NCBI GenBank assembly: GCA_963748405.1 | Contig: CAVVIT010000008.1 | Location: 310,001 to 374,000, forward strand | Source of the DNA: Fen-1273 sp963748405 | Lineage (GTDB): Bacteria; Bacteroidota; Ignavibacteria; UBA10030; UBA6906 | DNA length: 64,000 bases | Direction: 5' to 3' | Part shown: positions 27,448-35,368 of the stretch, one piece after another | How the letters are laid out: each line of letters opens with the position of its first letter | How positions within the stretch are numbered: position 1 is the first letter of the stretch | Notes under the pieces: generated by a model | Told to the model about the DNA's origin: nothing | What the model saw: only the letters and a program-made list of their open reading frames with translations | Databases searched by the model: none | Program-made: the position numbers and the translations under genes

Positions 27448-27737
27448 GGACGCAAGATTTCCTGGTCTGAAAATATCAACGTGAGAATGTCACCGGCCGC
27501 CTGCCGGATGGGCGACAAATTGGGCATATTCGAACGATCTGCTGGTGATAAGGGTACATGAGGGACAACCGGGAACATACCCTTCGGAAACAACGGCGGC
27601 GGAGGCCGCCAGCGTTCCCTTTTGCAGGAAAAAGCCGTCGAATGTCTCCTGTTTGACACCCGGCGGGCGAAGAGGTTTAGTGAAGGATGGCCCAAAAGAG
27701 CCGTCTTACGGGGGATCTGCTGTTCTCGCGGCGTATT
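27448..27737 (+). other. intergenic stretch, nothing recognised
   Basis: This stretch separates the start of the efflux operon from the end of the FlxA-like gene, both on the minus strand. I see no convincing ORF, terminator or strict promoter. A TTGATATTTTC on the minus strand about 30 bases before the TolC start has no partner at a proper distance. Confidence 0.4.
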
Positions 27738-27977
27738 CTACTTCTTCGTCTTTGCCGACGCCAGCTGTTCTTCAAGCTGTTGGAGCTGCAGGTTATACTG
27801 TGCAAGCTTGGTCGCCCGCGCCTTGGCGTCGTCCGACTTGCTCAGTTTTTCCGCCTGGATCCTCTTCTGCAGTGCGGTGATCTGGGCCTGGAGTGCGGTT
27901 GCGCCCGAACTGGTCCCGGTGCCGGCCGTCATGAAATCTGTCACCGAGGGTGTGGAGGATACCGAAGAGATTGCCAT
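27738..27977 (-). CDS. small FlxA-like coiled-coil protein
   Basis: 79 residues, no signal peptide. A Ser/Thr-rich start (about 1-28) is followed by one amphipathic coiled coil (ALQAQITALQKRIQAEK, LAQYNLQLQQLEEQLASAK). This length and pattern resemble the FlxA-like family, whose founding member is a flagellar-regulon protein of unknown job. No flagellar gene is nearby, so the family link says little about role. AGGGAG precedes the ATG at good distance, so I regard it as real. Confidence 0.7.
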   Translation of the reverse strand: MAISSVSSTPSVTDFMTAGTGTSSGATALQAQITALQKRIQAEKLSKSDDAKARATKLAQYNLQLQQLEEQLASAKTKK

Positions 27978-28059
27978 GGTCGTTCTCCCTGTTGAGCAAC
28001 ACGTTGATCGTCTGTGATAGTGTTATCGGCAGAATGGGAGAAAACATGAGCCTTCCCTT

Positions 28060-28099
28060 GAAATGCATCGCGTTATCCCGGGCGTTGTCGGTGCATTTC
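28060..28099. repeat. 8-bp inverted repeat in an intergenic region
   Basis: GAAATGCA (28060-28067) is mirrored by TGCATTTC (28092-28099) with 24 bases between. It lies in the 270-base divergent gap between the FlxA-like gene and the next plus-strand gene, which is otherwise empty, so it may be a regulator site or an RNA hairpin. Confidence 0.4.
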
Positions 28100-28248
28100 G
28101 ATCATCTGGTTATACGCGGACAGTGTCATTGCTGCCGGTCGTCATTTGCGCATCAGAAAGGCGGAAAAAACTGGCATGAAGAATGCAACGCCCCCGCTTG
28201 AAGATCCAGGATTTCTTTTACTCTTCTCCCAGAATTGATCAGCCCGAC

Positions 28249-28686
28249 ATGACATCCCTGCCAGACGCCCCCCCGGCAACAGCGACATTCACCGAAGTTC
28301 TTGGTCAGCTCCAGAGTGCGGTGGGGGAGACGTCTCTCGACGCCTTCAGCGCCGCTCTGTGCACGTTCGATACCGGTGACCCGGAGACGGGGTTCATCCG
28401 CGTTGCCGCGGAAATTGACCGGATCGAGCGCTCGTTTCGGCGATCGACGGAGGATATCCGGGAGATCCTCGTCAATGAAGTGCGTCCGGCCGGTGTCACC
28501 GAAGAGGACATGAACTTTCTCTCGGAGATCGTCGATATCATCCCGTCAATAACGGACTCTCTCTCCGAGTGTTCGGATGCATGCAAACGTGGAGATCTCT
28601 CGCTTGAGGAGGTATCGTCGAGAGTCTCCACAGCGGCAATGATCGTCGCCCGGGGGACTGAGCGGTTTCGCCCTCCGTCGCCCTGA
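28249..28686 (+). CDS. hypothetical helical protein
   Basis: 145 residues from the ATG at 28249, not recognised. It is mostly alpha helix and acidic, without signal peptide or membrane segment. Motif-like stretches such as AEIDRIERSFRRSTEDIREIL and LSEIVDIIPSITDSLSECSDA suggest a helical bundle. No Shine-Dalgarno is visible at either 28249 or the upstream in-frame ATG at 28183, so the start is uncertain. It ends 6 bases before the convergent neighbour. Confidence 0.5.
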   Translation: MTSLPDAPPATATFTEVLGQLQSAVGETSLDAFSAALCTFDTGDPETGFIRVAAEIDRIERSFRRSTEDIREILVNEVRPAGVTEEDMNFLSEIVDIIPSITDSLSECSDACKRGDLSLEEVSSRVSTAAMIVARGTERFRPPSP

Positions 28687-28692
28687 CGATCC

Positions 28693-29271
28693 TCACGTTC
28701 CCATGTACTGAACGTGGACGTATACCCCGGTGTGCACGTTATAGAGCAGATACCAGCCGGGGTGGTCCGCGTCCTGATAGACGACGAAGTCATCCCCGCA
28801 GTCCCAGCACCAGTCCGCGCAGAGCGGCCAGTCCCACGAGGCCACCTCGAAATAGAACCCGCCTGAGAACCAGAACCGGTGAAGATTGGGGTCCATCCGG
28901 GTAACCTGGTAGCGGAACTTCGGCCCGAAATGAGCGAACCGGCCGTGTGAGAACGGGTTGTCCATGTGGAACCGGGCGTCGTTCGGTTGTTCGTGGCCGA
29001 ACCACTGGTTGTGGTTGACGTGCGGCATGTCGTTGACGTGGCCTGTGGGCAGGTGCTCGGCCTGCCGGGGCTCAGCCGGGTTGCTTCTCACCGCCGGGGC
29101 GGGGGGTATGTGCCCCTGGTTCGCACGAGGCCGGTTTTGCATCGTCCTGGTTTGCGTCGTCCGGTTTTGCGTCGTTCGCCCGCCTTTCTGTACGGAGGCG
29201 GATGCGGCCGGAAGAAACGCCGCGGAGAATACGACGATCAACGCGACCAGCGATGCGGTTTTCGCGTTCAT
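28693..29271 (-). CDS. secreted His/Asn-rich hypothetical protein
   Basis: 192 residues with a signal peptide (about 1-25, ALIVVFSAAFLPAASA). A short Thr/Gln/Arg/Asn-rich repeat follows (TQNRTTQTRTMQNR), then a Pro/His-rich middle, then a C-terminal domain rich in Trp, Phe, Tyr and Cys (SWDWPLCADWCWDCGDDF). The aromatic C-terminus resembles small outer-surface or 'YXWxxG'-like beta domains; no family is certain. The four cysteines could form disulfides. AAAGGA precedes the ATG, and a clear promoter is upstream (29331-29359). Confidence 0.7.
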   Translation of the reverse strand: MNAKTASLVALIVVFSAAFLPAASASVQKGGRTTQNRTTQTRTMQNRPRANQGHIPPAPAVRSNPAEPRQAEHLPTGHVNDMPHVNHNQWFGHEQPNDARFHMDNPFSHGRFAHFGPKFRYQVTRMDPNLHRFWFSGGFYFEVASWDWPLCADWCWDCGDDFVVYQDADHPGWYLLYNVHTGVYVHVQYMGT

Positions 29272-29330
29272 GGGGTCTGTCCTTTCATTTGTTCTTGGGT
29301 TGACTGCCGTTGCACTTGCCCCCCCGTTTC

Positions 29331-29359
29331 GTTAAACTTGCTCCGTCCTCGATTGTCAA
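29331..29359 (-). promoter_or_regulatory. promoter of the secreted His/Asn-rich gene
   Basis: On the minus strand TTGACA, a 17-base spacer and TTTAAC, about 60 bases before the ATG at 29271. Confidence 0.6.
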
Positions 29360-29413
29360 TAGTCCGAAAGTACAGTTTAACCGGGCGACACGGTATTTCA
29401 CTTGAGCCCCATC

Positions 29414-30265
29414 ATGCAAACAGCCTCCTCGATTCGGAAGTTCGGTCTCGTCATCCTCTTGCTGTCCCTGTCCTCTGCGTCGCCCGGCCAGGGGAGGAGG
29501 TATATCGCGATAATCCCCGCGTTTCACGACCGGGTTGTCACGTCCGGCGGCGAAGGTAATCTGCAGTTGCAGCGCCAGCGATTCATCGTGTTCGTGTATC
29601 GCAATGCCGTGGCGGTCTCCTCTGAGGCCGAATTCCTTAATACGGGAGGGGACACGCTGTCGCAGGAGTTTGCCCTTCCTTCAACCGGGCATGAAGACAA
29701 TCAGAATGGGCCGGACGGCAGAATTTCGAACGGCATCCTGACCGTGCGGCTGTGGGTGGAAGGGGAGCGGGCCACGCCGGAATTGATCCATGACGGAAAC
29801 GAGGACTGGTACACGATCCGGGCGCGGTTCGCGCCGGGCGAACATCGCAGGGTGAATGCCGAGTTCTGGGCGGAAACGTCGCTGAGCGATGTCGACTCGC
29901 TTCCGGGTCTCGATACGGTTGCCATTCCCGCCGGCCCGCGGGGCTTCATGCTGGACCTGTGCCACGCCGCCGCGTGGAAGAGCTCGATCGGGTCCATCGA
30001 TGTCCGTGTTGTGCTGAAAGGCGGTTTGATGTTCGGTCAGGATGCCTTTTCCGCGGAACCGGACGTCTACCGGCGTGAGGATTCAACGATGACGTGGTCG
30101 TTCAGGAACCTGAAACCTGGTCCGGGCGACAACATTGTCGTCTCGTATGCGCCTTCGGGAAGCTGGGGGTCCACGCCGAACACGATGGCCAGGCTCTCTG
30201 CGTACATTGTCAGAAAGGTCTATGACAATCTGCTCGATTTCGCCCGTCAGAGCGAGCGAAATTAG
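29414..30265 (+). CDS. secreted hypothetical protein
   Basis: 283 residues with a signal peptide (about 1-26, ending PGQG). The rest is predicted beta-rich, with VFVYRNAVAVSSEAEFLNTGGDTLSQEFALP, RFAPGEHRRVNAEFWAETSL and VVSYAPSGSWG; this looks like a repeated beta-sandwich fold, similar in feel to DUF4424-type proteins, but I do not claim the family. The ATG at 29414 is preferred to a TTG at 29402. Likely periplasmic or surface, job unknown. It converges on the sedolisin gene with an 18-base gap. Confidence 0.65.
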   Translation: MQTASSIRKFGLVILLLSLSSASPGQGRRYIAIIPAFHDRVVTSGGEGNLQLQRQRFIVFVYRNAVAVSSEAEFLNTGGDTLSQEFALPSTGHEDNQNGPDGRISNGILTVRLWVEGERATPELIHDGNEDWYTIRARFAPGEHRRVNAEFWAETSLSDVDSLPGLDTVAIPAGPRGFMLDLCHAAAWKSSIGSIDVRVVLKGGLMFGQDAFSAEPDVYRREDSTMTWSFRNLKPGPGDNIVVSYAPSGSWGSTPNTMARLSAYIVRKVYDNLLDFARQSERN

Positions 30266-30283
30266 CGCTCGACTGCGCGTTCC

Positions 30284-31837
30284 TCAGAGTCCGGAGAGCA
30301 CTCCCCACCCCGTGCACGCGTCCCAGCCCGGCCCCGCCCGGTATCCCTTGTTCGTCGTCGTGGTGATGTTGTCCCCCTGCGTCACGTCCCGGCAGAGCAT
30401 GGGGTTTGCGTAGAGCACAGGGTGGATGAACCCTGCGGACTTCCCCTTCACCTGGTTCACCCGCGCGATGAGTGCCGCCATGAGCGGCGCCACGGCGCTC
30501 GTTCCGCCGATCACCATCGACTGTCCGTCGACGAGGACGTTGTATCCTGTCTGGGGGTCGGCGTCGCCGGCCACGTCAGGCAGACCTCTGCCGATGAACC
30601 CGGTGCTCACCGAAGGGGGGACCCCCGCGTTCTTCTGGTACGCGGGAAGCGGGAACACGTCGCTCACCCCCCCGCCGGTGGCCGAGTCGCTTGCCTCGTG
30701 CCACACGACTTCCGACTCTATCGTGGTCCCCTGCACGGTGAGCTTCGTCCCGCCGCAGGAGAGGACGAACGGGCTCGAGGAGGGGAAATCGGCGTGCGCC
30801 TTCCCGTCGGTTTCGCTGTCGGAGGACCCCTGGTCCCCCGCCGCGGCGCAGACGGTCACCCCGACGGTTGCCGCCGCGCTGAAGGCATCGTTGAAGCTCT
30901 GGAGCGACTGCGCTGTCCACCTGCTTTCGGCCGAACCCCAGCTTATGGAGATGACGGACGGCGCGTTCTTGGTGTCGTGCACCGCGGTCGTGATTGCATC
31001 GAGGAATCCCTTGTCGGTATTCGTCGCGAAGTAGACGACGATCTTCGCCCCGGGGGAAACGGCCCCCGCGACCTCGATGTCGAGCATCACTTCGCCGTCG
31101 GCGCTGTCCGCTGTCGAGGGGCTGTTGCGTCCGCCGTCGACGGAGACCGCTTTGACGGAGGGGAGAGGGATGTTCAGGGATTTGAAATATGCCTTGAGGT
31201 CCGCCGTCCTGTATCCGCCGCCGAGCTCGATGATGCCGATGCACTCCCCTTTCCCGGTCGCTCCCTTCGGGAAACCGTAGATGGAAGCCAGCGCGTCCGG
31301 CCGGAAGCTCTGCGGCGAGGCTTTGTGGTTGATGAAGTGCCCGTCCCTTGTTGCCGCCTGGAACATGGGGCGGGTGAGGGGACGGTTGTCGAGCCCGTGG
31401 ACGGCCTCGACGATCCCTTCGAGTGATTTCGGGATCGAGATCTCGCCGGTCCTGCACCGGAACAGGTTTCCCGCGGCGTCCCTGTAGTGCGCGAGGTGGA
31501 CCTGGAATGCCTCTTCGACGTCCTTCACGCTCCCCCTGAGTATCACGCTCTTGCGGGCGCTGCTCGATTCGACGGTCGCGAGATGGTGCTCGTTCGCGAA
31601 AGCCTCCACCGCTTCGATGTCCCGGTCCGATGCGCCGTACTGCTTTGCGAATTGCTCCCGCGATACCCGCCGTGCGGGGGAGGAATGCGCGCTCAGCTTC
31701 TTTCTCCCCCTGACGCGCACCGTCACGTCGACTGCCTCCCCGGCGCCGAGCGTGTCGGTTCTCGTGCCCGCGGGCGCCGCCTTGGCGCTCCCCGCGAGCT
31801 TCACGTAGCCGGATGCGGCTGACCTGGTGTTTGCCAT
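30284..31837 (-). CDS. sedolisin / kumamolisin-type serine-carboxyl peptidase (S53)
   Basis: 517 residues. An N-terminal activation domain (Pro-kumamolisin type, about 55-160) precedes the catalytic domain. The S53 residues are all present: E249 and D253 (GEVMLDIEVAG), D335 (AAAGDQGSSD), and S447 in GGTSAVAPLMA. The calcium-site aspartate is D484 (CRDVTQGDN), with GPGWDACTGWG at the end. These enzymes digest proteins at low pH. No signal peptide is visible, as in some kumamolisins, so the export route is unclear. GGGGAGGAC precedes the ATG. It lies 59 bases after the MFS carrier on the same strand. Confidence 0.93.
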   Translation of the reverse strand: MANTRSAASGYVKLAGSAKAAPAGTRTDTLGAGEAVDVTVRVRGRKKLSAHSSPARRVSREQFAKQYGASDRDIEAVEAFANEHHLATVESSSARKSVILRGSVKDVEEAFQVHLAHYRDAAGNLFRCRTGEISIPKSLEGIVEAVHGLDNRPLTRPMFQAATRDGHFINHKASPQSFRPDALASIYGFPKGATGKGECIGIIELGGGYRTADLKAYFKSLNIPLPSVKAVSVDGGRNSPSTADSADGEVMLDIEVAGAVSPGAKIVVYFATNTDKGFLDAITTAVHDTKNAPSVISISWGSAESRWTAQSLQSFNDAFSAAATVGVTVCAAAGDQGSSDSETDGKAHADFPSSSPFVLSCGGTKLTVQGTTIESEVVWHEASDSATGGGVSDVFPLPAYQKNAGVPPSVSTGFIGRGLPDVAGDADPQTGYNVLVDGQSMVIGGTSAVAPLMAALIARVNQVKGKSAGFIHPVLYANPMLCRDVTQGDNITTTTNKGYRAGPGWDACTGWGVLSGL

Positions 31838-31896
31838 TCCCCGTCCTCCCCTTTGGTGGTGTGTCAAAGAACTGCGTTGTACGGTTTCTCAAAACC

Positions 31897-33180
31897 CTAA
31901 ATGACGAGCTTCTGTCCCTTCGTTTCCGGGAACATCCATATCCATGCTCCGGTCAGGAGCGCGAACAGCGCCGCGAGGAATATGCCCCCCGCCATCCCGT
32001 ACGATTGTGCGATCCACACGATGATCACGGGGGTGAGAAACTGGATTCCCCGTGCCAGGTTGAACGCCGATCCCATCGCCGTGTTCCTGATGTCCGTGGG
32101 AAAGAGCTCCGAAAACAGCGGACCGTACCCGCCGAACATTCCGGTCCCGAAACCCACGAGAAACATGAAGACCAGTATGATCGCCGGGTATGCGGCGATC
32201 GGGCCCCAGAAGAGCGTCACCATGACGAGTCCGAGCGCCCGGATGACGGCGTAGATCGAATACGCCGGCCGCCTGCCGAGGCTGTCCGCCGTGAACCCGA
32301 ATGTGAAGTACCCGAGGAACCCCCCCGCCTGCGTCACGAGCACCCAGAGTGCCGACTTCACCATCGAGAAATGGCGTTCCTCGTGCAGGTACCCGGGGAG
32401 CCACGAGTACGTGAACCAGTACGCCGACATGTCGAAGAGCGCGAGTATAAGCGACAGGACGAATATGCGCCTGTACCTGTCCGAAAGCAGGAGACGGACC
32501 TTTCGCGCGAGATCCTCCGTGCCGGAAACCGGCGCTGCCCGGCCGGCGGCGCGGCGATCCCTGTTCAGCAGCCAGACGTCGGACTCGGGGAGCTTCTTCC
32601 GGATGAATATCACCAGGACGGCCGGGAGAAACGATATAAAGAACGCCGCGCGCCAGCCGATTTCGGGTGCGACGATTCCTCCGATCACCGATGCCAGCGC
32701 CACGCCGATCGGTGCCCCCGTCTGCATGAATGCGCCGTATCTCCCGCGCACGTGGGCGGGAAACGTCTCCCCCACGTATGTCTGCCCGGTCGCCCATTCC
32801 CCTCCGACGCCGAGCCCCGTGATCACCCTGAACACGAGGAGAAGCCAGATGTTCGGCGAGAGCCCGCTCAGGAACGTCCCGGCGCTGTAGCAGAGTATCG
32901 TCCACTGCAGGACTGTCCTCCGCCCGAACCTGTCGGAGAGCAGCCCGAAAAGGACTCCTCCCGCCGCGGTGGCGGCGAGCGACGAACCCAGGACGAACGA
33001 AAGCTGGACGTTGGAGAGCCCGAGTTCCCTCCCGATCGGTATCAGCAGGAACGTGTACAGGATCAGGTCGTAGAAGTCGAATACCCATCCGGCCCAGCTC
33101 ATGAACAGGATCTGGCGATGCGCCCGCGTCAGCGTCGTGGATTCATTAAGCAGCGGCCGTTCCATGGTATTGCCTGTCAT
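31897..33180 (-). CDS. MFS transporter (metabolite:H+ symporter type)
   Basis: 427 residues, twelve membrane helices. The MFS motif-A loop is GLLSDRFGRRT, repeated in degenerate form as GFTADSLGRRP after helix 7, and helix 4 has VFRVITGLGVGGEW, typical of the sialate/aromatic-acid/sugar symporter branches. The substrate cannot be read. The start overlaps the stop of the glycine-zipper gene by ATGA, so the two are coupled. The sedolisin gene lies downstream, which would fit uptake of breakdown products, but that is only inference. Confidence 0.9.
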   Translation of the reverse strand: MTGNTMERPLLNESTTLTRAHRQILFMSWAGWVFDFYDLILYTFLLIPIGRELGLSNVQLSFVLGSSLAATAAGGVLFGLLSDRFGRRTVLQWTILCYSAGTFLSGLSPNIWLLLVFRVITGLGVGGEWATGQTYVGETFPAHVRGRYGAFMQTGAPIGVALASVIGGIVAPEIGWRAAFFISFLPAVLVIFIRKKLPESDVWLLNRDRRAAGRAAPVSGTEDLARKVRLLLSDRYRRIFVLSLILALFDMSAYWFTYSWLPGYLHEERHFSMVKSALWVLVTQAGGFLGYFTFGFTADSLGRRPAYSIYAVIRALGLVMVTLFWGPIAAYPAIILVFMFLVGFGTGMFGGYGPLFSELFPTDIRNTAMGSAFNLARGIQFLTPVIIVWIAQSYGMAGGIFLAALFALLTGAWIWMFPETKGQKLVI

Positions 33181-35087
33181 TTCACAAGCCCCAGCTTCCT
33201 CAGCTCCTTCGCGAACCGGGTTTGCGCCCGCTTCGCTTTTGTCACGTCCTTCTTCAGCTCCTCGGCGGTCTTCCGTCTGAGAACTTCCGCCTTCCCGCCG
33301 ATCCGCCTGATCGCGGCGGCTCGGATCCTCGCGAGCTCGCGGACCGGCCCGCCGGGCCAGGCGGCGAGCGTTTCGAGGTTCTCCTGCACGTTCGCCCTGT
33401 ACCTGGCGAGCTGTCTGCGGATGGCGTCGTCGTGGCCGCCGAATGCGGCAAAGAGCTCCATGCAGATTTCCGTCTTCTCCGTCTCCCCCAGGGAACAGGC
33501 GGGATCGAGAAGGGCTGAGCGCGCGGCGGCGAGCTCCGACAGGTGTCCGGCGAGATGTTTCCGCTGGACGTACAGCCGGACGGCGGCTTCGCCGGGCCAG
33601 AGAACGCTCCGGCGGAACGATATCGCTCCCAGCGCCGCGTCGATCTCCTGTATCTCGATCCGTATGTCGGTCTCGCAGAGGGTAAAGAACTCCCGTATGG
33701 ATTCGGCGGGGAGGATGTACGCGCTTTTGCGTTTCGACTCCAGCCGCTGTGTCAGCGCCTCGAGTTCCCGGATCTTCCTCAGCCCGGCGCTTCCCAGGAC
33801 GGATTGCTCGCGTGTCAGTATCTCTTCGAGAACGTTCATTGCCGCCGAGGTAACGTCCTGCACTCTTTGCTGGAACTCGACGATCTTCTTCTCGTAGTGG
33901 GCCCTGGCCTCTTCCGCTTGCGCGAACTTGATCTTGTTGCTTATGGTCCGCCCGGCGAACGCGCCGCTGATTCCGCCGATGATGGCGCCGACGACGCTCC
34001 CCATCCCGGGCGCGACGACCGTTCCGATCGTCGCCCCCGCCTTTGCGCCCGCGAAGCTGCCGATGCCTGTCCCGGCGGCGTCGAGGGAGATGTTCTTCAC
34101 GGAGGTGAGAAGGTTCGTGTGCTTTTTCTTGAGGAGCCGGATCTCGCGGAGCGTGGAGAGACCCAGCGTCAGGAAGGGGTTCTGGAAATCGACGTCTCCC
34201 GCTGTGGCGAGGACCGGGATGTGTGAAGATCCGGCGGCGATGTCCGCCGCCGATGCGAGGCCCGCTGCGTGCGGTGTGACGGCAGAGGCGTCGCCGGCGA
34301 GCGCTTTGTCCGTCCCGAACGCCGCGTCGAGCCCCGCGGTCCCCAGTATGCTCAGCTTGTACGACCCCGGTGCGTGGTTGATCGTGAAGAGCCCTTCCTC
34401 CGCCCTGAAGAAATCATCCGGTGTCAGTATGCTCGTCCCGGGGTACTCCTCGAAGTGATTCAGGGAATCGAATTGCAGGGGCCTCCCGATGTCGAACGTC
34501 CTGCCGTCGACGACGGCCTGGTGGATTTCCCGGTCCGGGTCCTCCCTGAATGTCGCATTGTGCGCCCGGCCCTTGAGGCTGTCGGCGACGATGTGTTCGG
34601 CGTACAGCCTGTCGTGTTTCTCCGCGCTCCATTTCTCCCCGTCTCCGGCCTGCCTGCGGAGCGGAGGTTTGCGAAGGTCGGCGAACGCCTCGATCCGCCT
34701 GTGGAGGAGGTGGGAGAGCGACTCCGTCACGTGGCCGTCCGTTTCGTGGATCCTGTGGAGCGTCAGCGCCCCCGACCAGCCCGACTCTCCGGATTTGCTG
34801 ATGATCGAGAGCTTCCCCATGTTGTGCCGGTGTATCCACTCGGTCCACGGAGGGCCGCCTCCGTTGATGCCGAACTTGAGGAGCTGTTCTCTTTCCCGTG
34901 CAGAGAGGTGCGCATCGGGGAAAACGTCCTTCAGTATTGCGGCCAGTGGAACCGGCTCCCTCTTCGGGCGATAATAAAACTGAGCGGAGAGGCGTCGCGT
35001 CCTGATCGCCCGTGCGGCGGCATACGTCGCTGCCGCCACGATGACGAAGACGATTGCGGTGAATGTGAGAAGAGCGCTGTCCGGCAT
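33177..35087 (-). CDS. large membrane-anchored protein with glycine-zipper segment
   Basis: 636 residues, family not recognised. It has an N-terminal membrane anchor (about 6-26). A soluble domain (about 50-310) follows, with Trp-containing stretches (GGGPPWTEWIHRHN, SGESGWSGALTLHRI). A glycine zipper then spans about 338-385 (GTGIGSFAGAKAGATIG, GSVVGAIIGGISGAF), the kind of segment that inserts in membranes and oligomerises. The rest is a long helical region, partly coiled coil (about 390-630), very rich in Arg, Glu and Lys. The layout recalls pore-forming or effector proteins, but no toxin family is claimed. It is translationally coupled to the MFS carrier and divergent from the cytochrome operon. 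Confidence 0.6.
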   Translation of the reverse strand: MPDSALLTFTAIVFVIVAAATYAAARAIRTRRLSAQFYYRPKREPVPLAAILKDVFPDAHLSAREREQLLKFGINGGGPPWTEWIHRHNMGKLSIISKSGESGWSGALTLHRIHETDGHVTESLSHLLHRRIEAFADLRKPPLRRQAGDGEKWSAEKHDRLYAEHIVADSLKGRAHNATFREDPDREIHQAVVDGRTFDIGRPLQFDSLNHFEEYPGTSILTPDDFFRAEEGLFTINHAPGSYKLSILGTAGLDAAFGTDKALAGDASAVTPHAAGLASAADIAAGSSHIPVLATAGDVDFQNPFLTLGLSTLREIRLLKKKHTNLLTSVKNISLDAAGTGIGSFAGAKAGATIGTVVAPGMGSVVGAIIGGISGAFAGRTISNKIKFAQAEEARAHYEKKIVEFQQRVQDVTSAAMNVLEEILTREQSVLGSAGLRKIRELEALTQRLESKRKSAYILPAESIREFFTLCETDIRIEIQEIDAALGAISFRRSVLWPGEAAVRLYVQRKHLAGHLSELAAARSALLDPACSLGETEKTEICMELFAAFGGHDDAIRRQLARYRANVQENLETLAAWPGGPVRELARIRAAAIRRIGGKAEVLRRKTAEELKKDVTKAKRAQTRFAKELRKLGLVK

Positions 35088-35156
35088 TTTCTTCCCGGTC
35101 TTTCCCGGCCCGTGGATAATCGCAAAATTTCATCTAATTGTGACGAAAAGGGATGC

Positions 35157-35183
35157 AAAAGTCAAAGGTCAATGTTGACTTTT
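35157..35183. promoter_or_regulatory. 9-bp inverted repeat overlapping a -35 box
   Basis: AAAAGTCAA (35157-35165) and TTGACTTTT (35175-35183) are perfect reverse complements separated by 9 bases that contain a further GTCAA. The right arm contains the -35 box of the cytochrome promoter. This is a good candidate operator between two divergent genes. Confidence 0.6.
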
Positions 35184-35203
35184 ACGTCCACACAAAATAC
35201 ATT
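35175..35203 (+). promoter_or_regulatory. promoter of the cytochrome c operon
   Basis: TTGACT (35175-35180), a 17-base spacer, TACATT (35198-35203). A second -10-like TATAAT stands at 35224-35229 with TTCAAA at a 16-base spacing. The leader is about 160 bases. Confidence 0.6.
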
Positions 35204-35368
35204 CAAACTTCTTCTACGTTCTTTATAATAACAGCCACTCATAGCAACGGAAATGCGGACTGCTCTGTCCCCCCGTAGCCGCGCCTTCTTCAGGGCTATT
35301 GAACCCATTTCCGCCCCTTTTTCCCCGCCCGTAGGTCAATTCCGGTACAAATACATTCAGGAGGTCCC

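Noticed and set aside
31813..33897. 694-codon open frame on the plus strand
   Set aside because: It lies across the MFS and glycine-zipper genes on the other strand and shows only mirrored composition.
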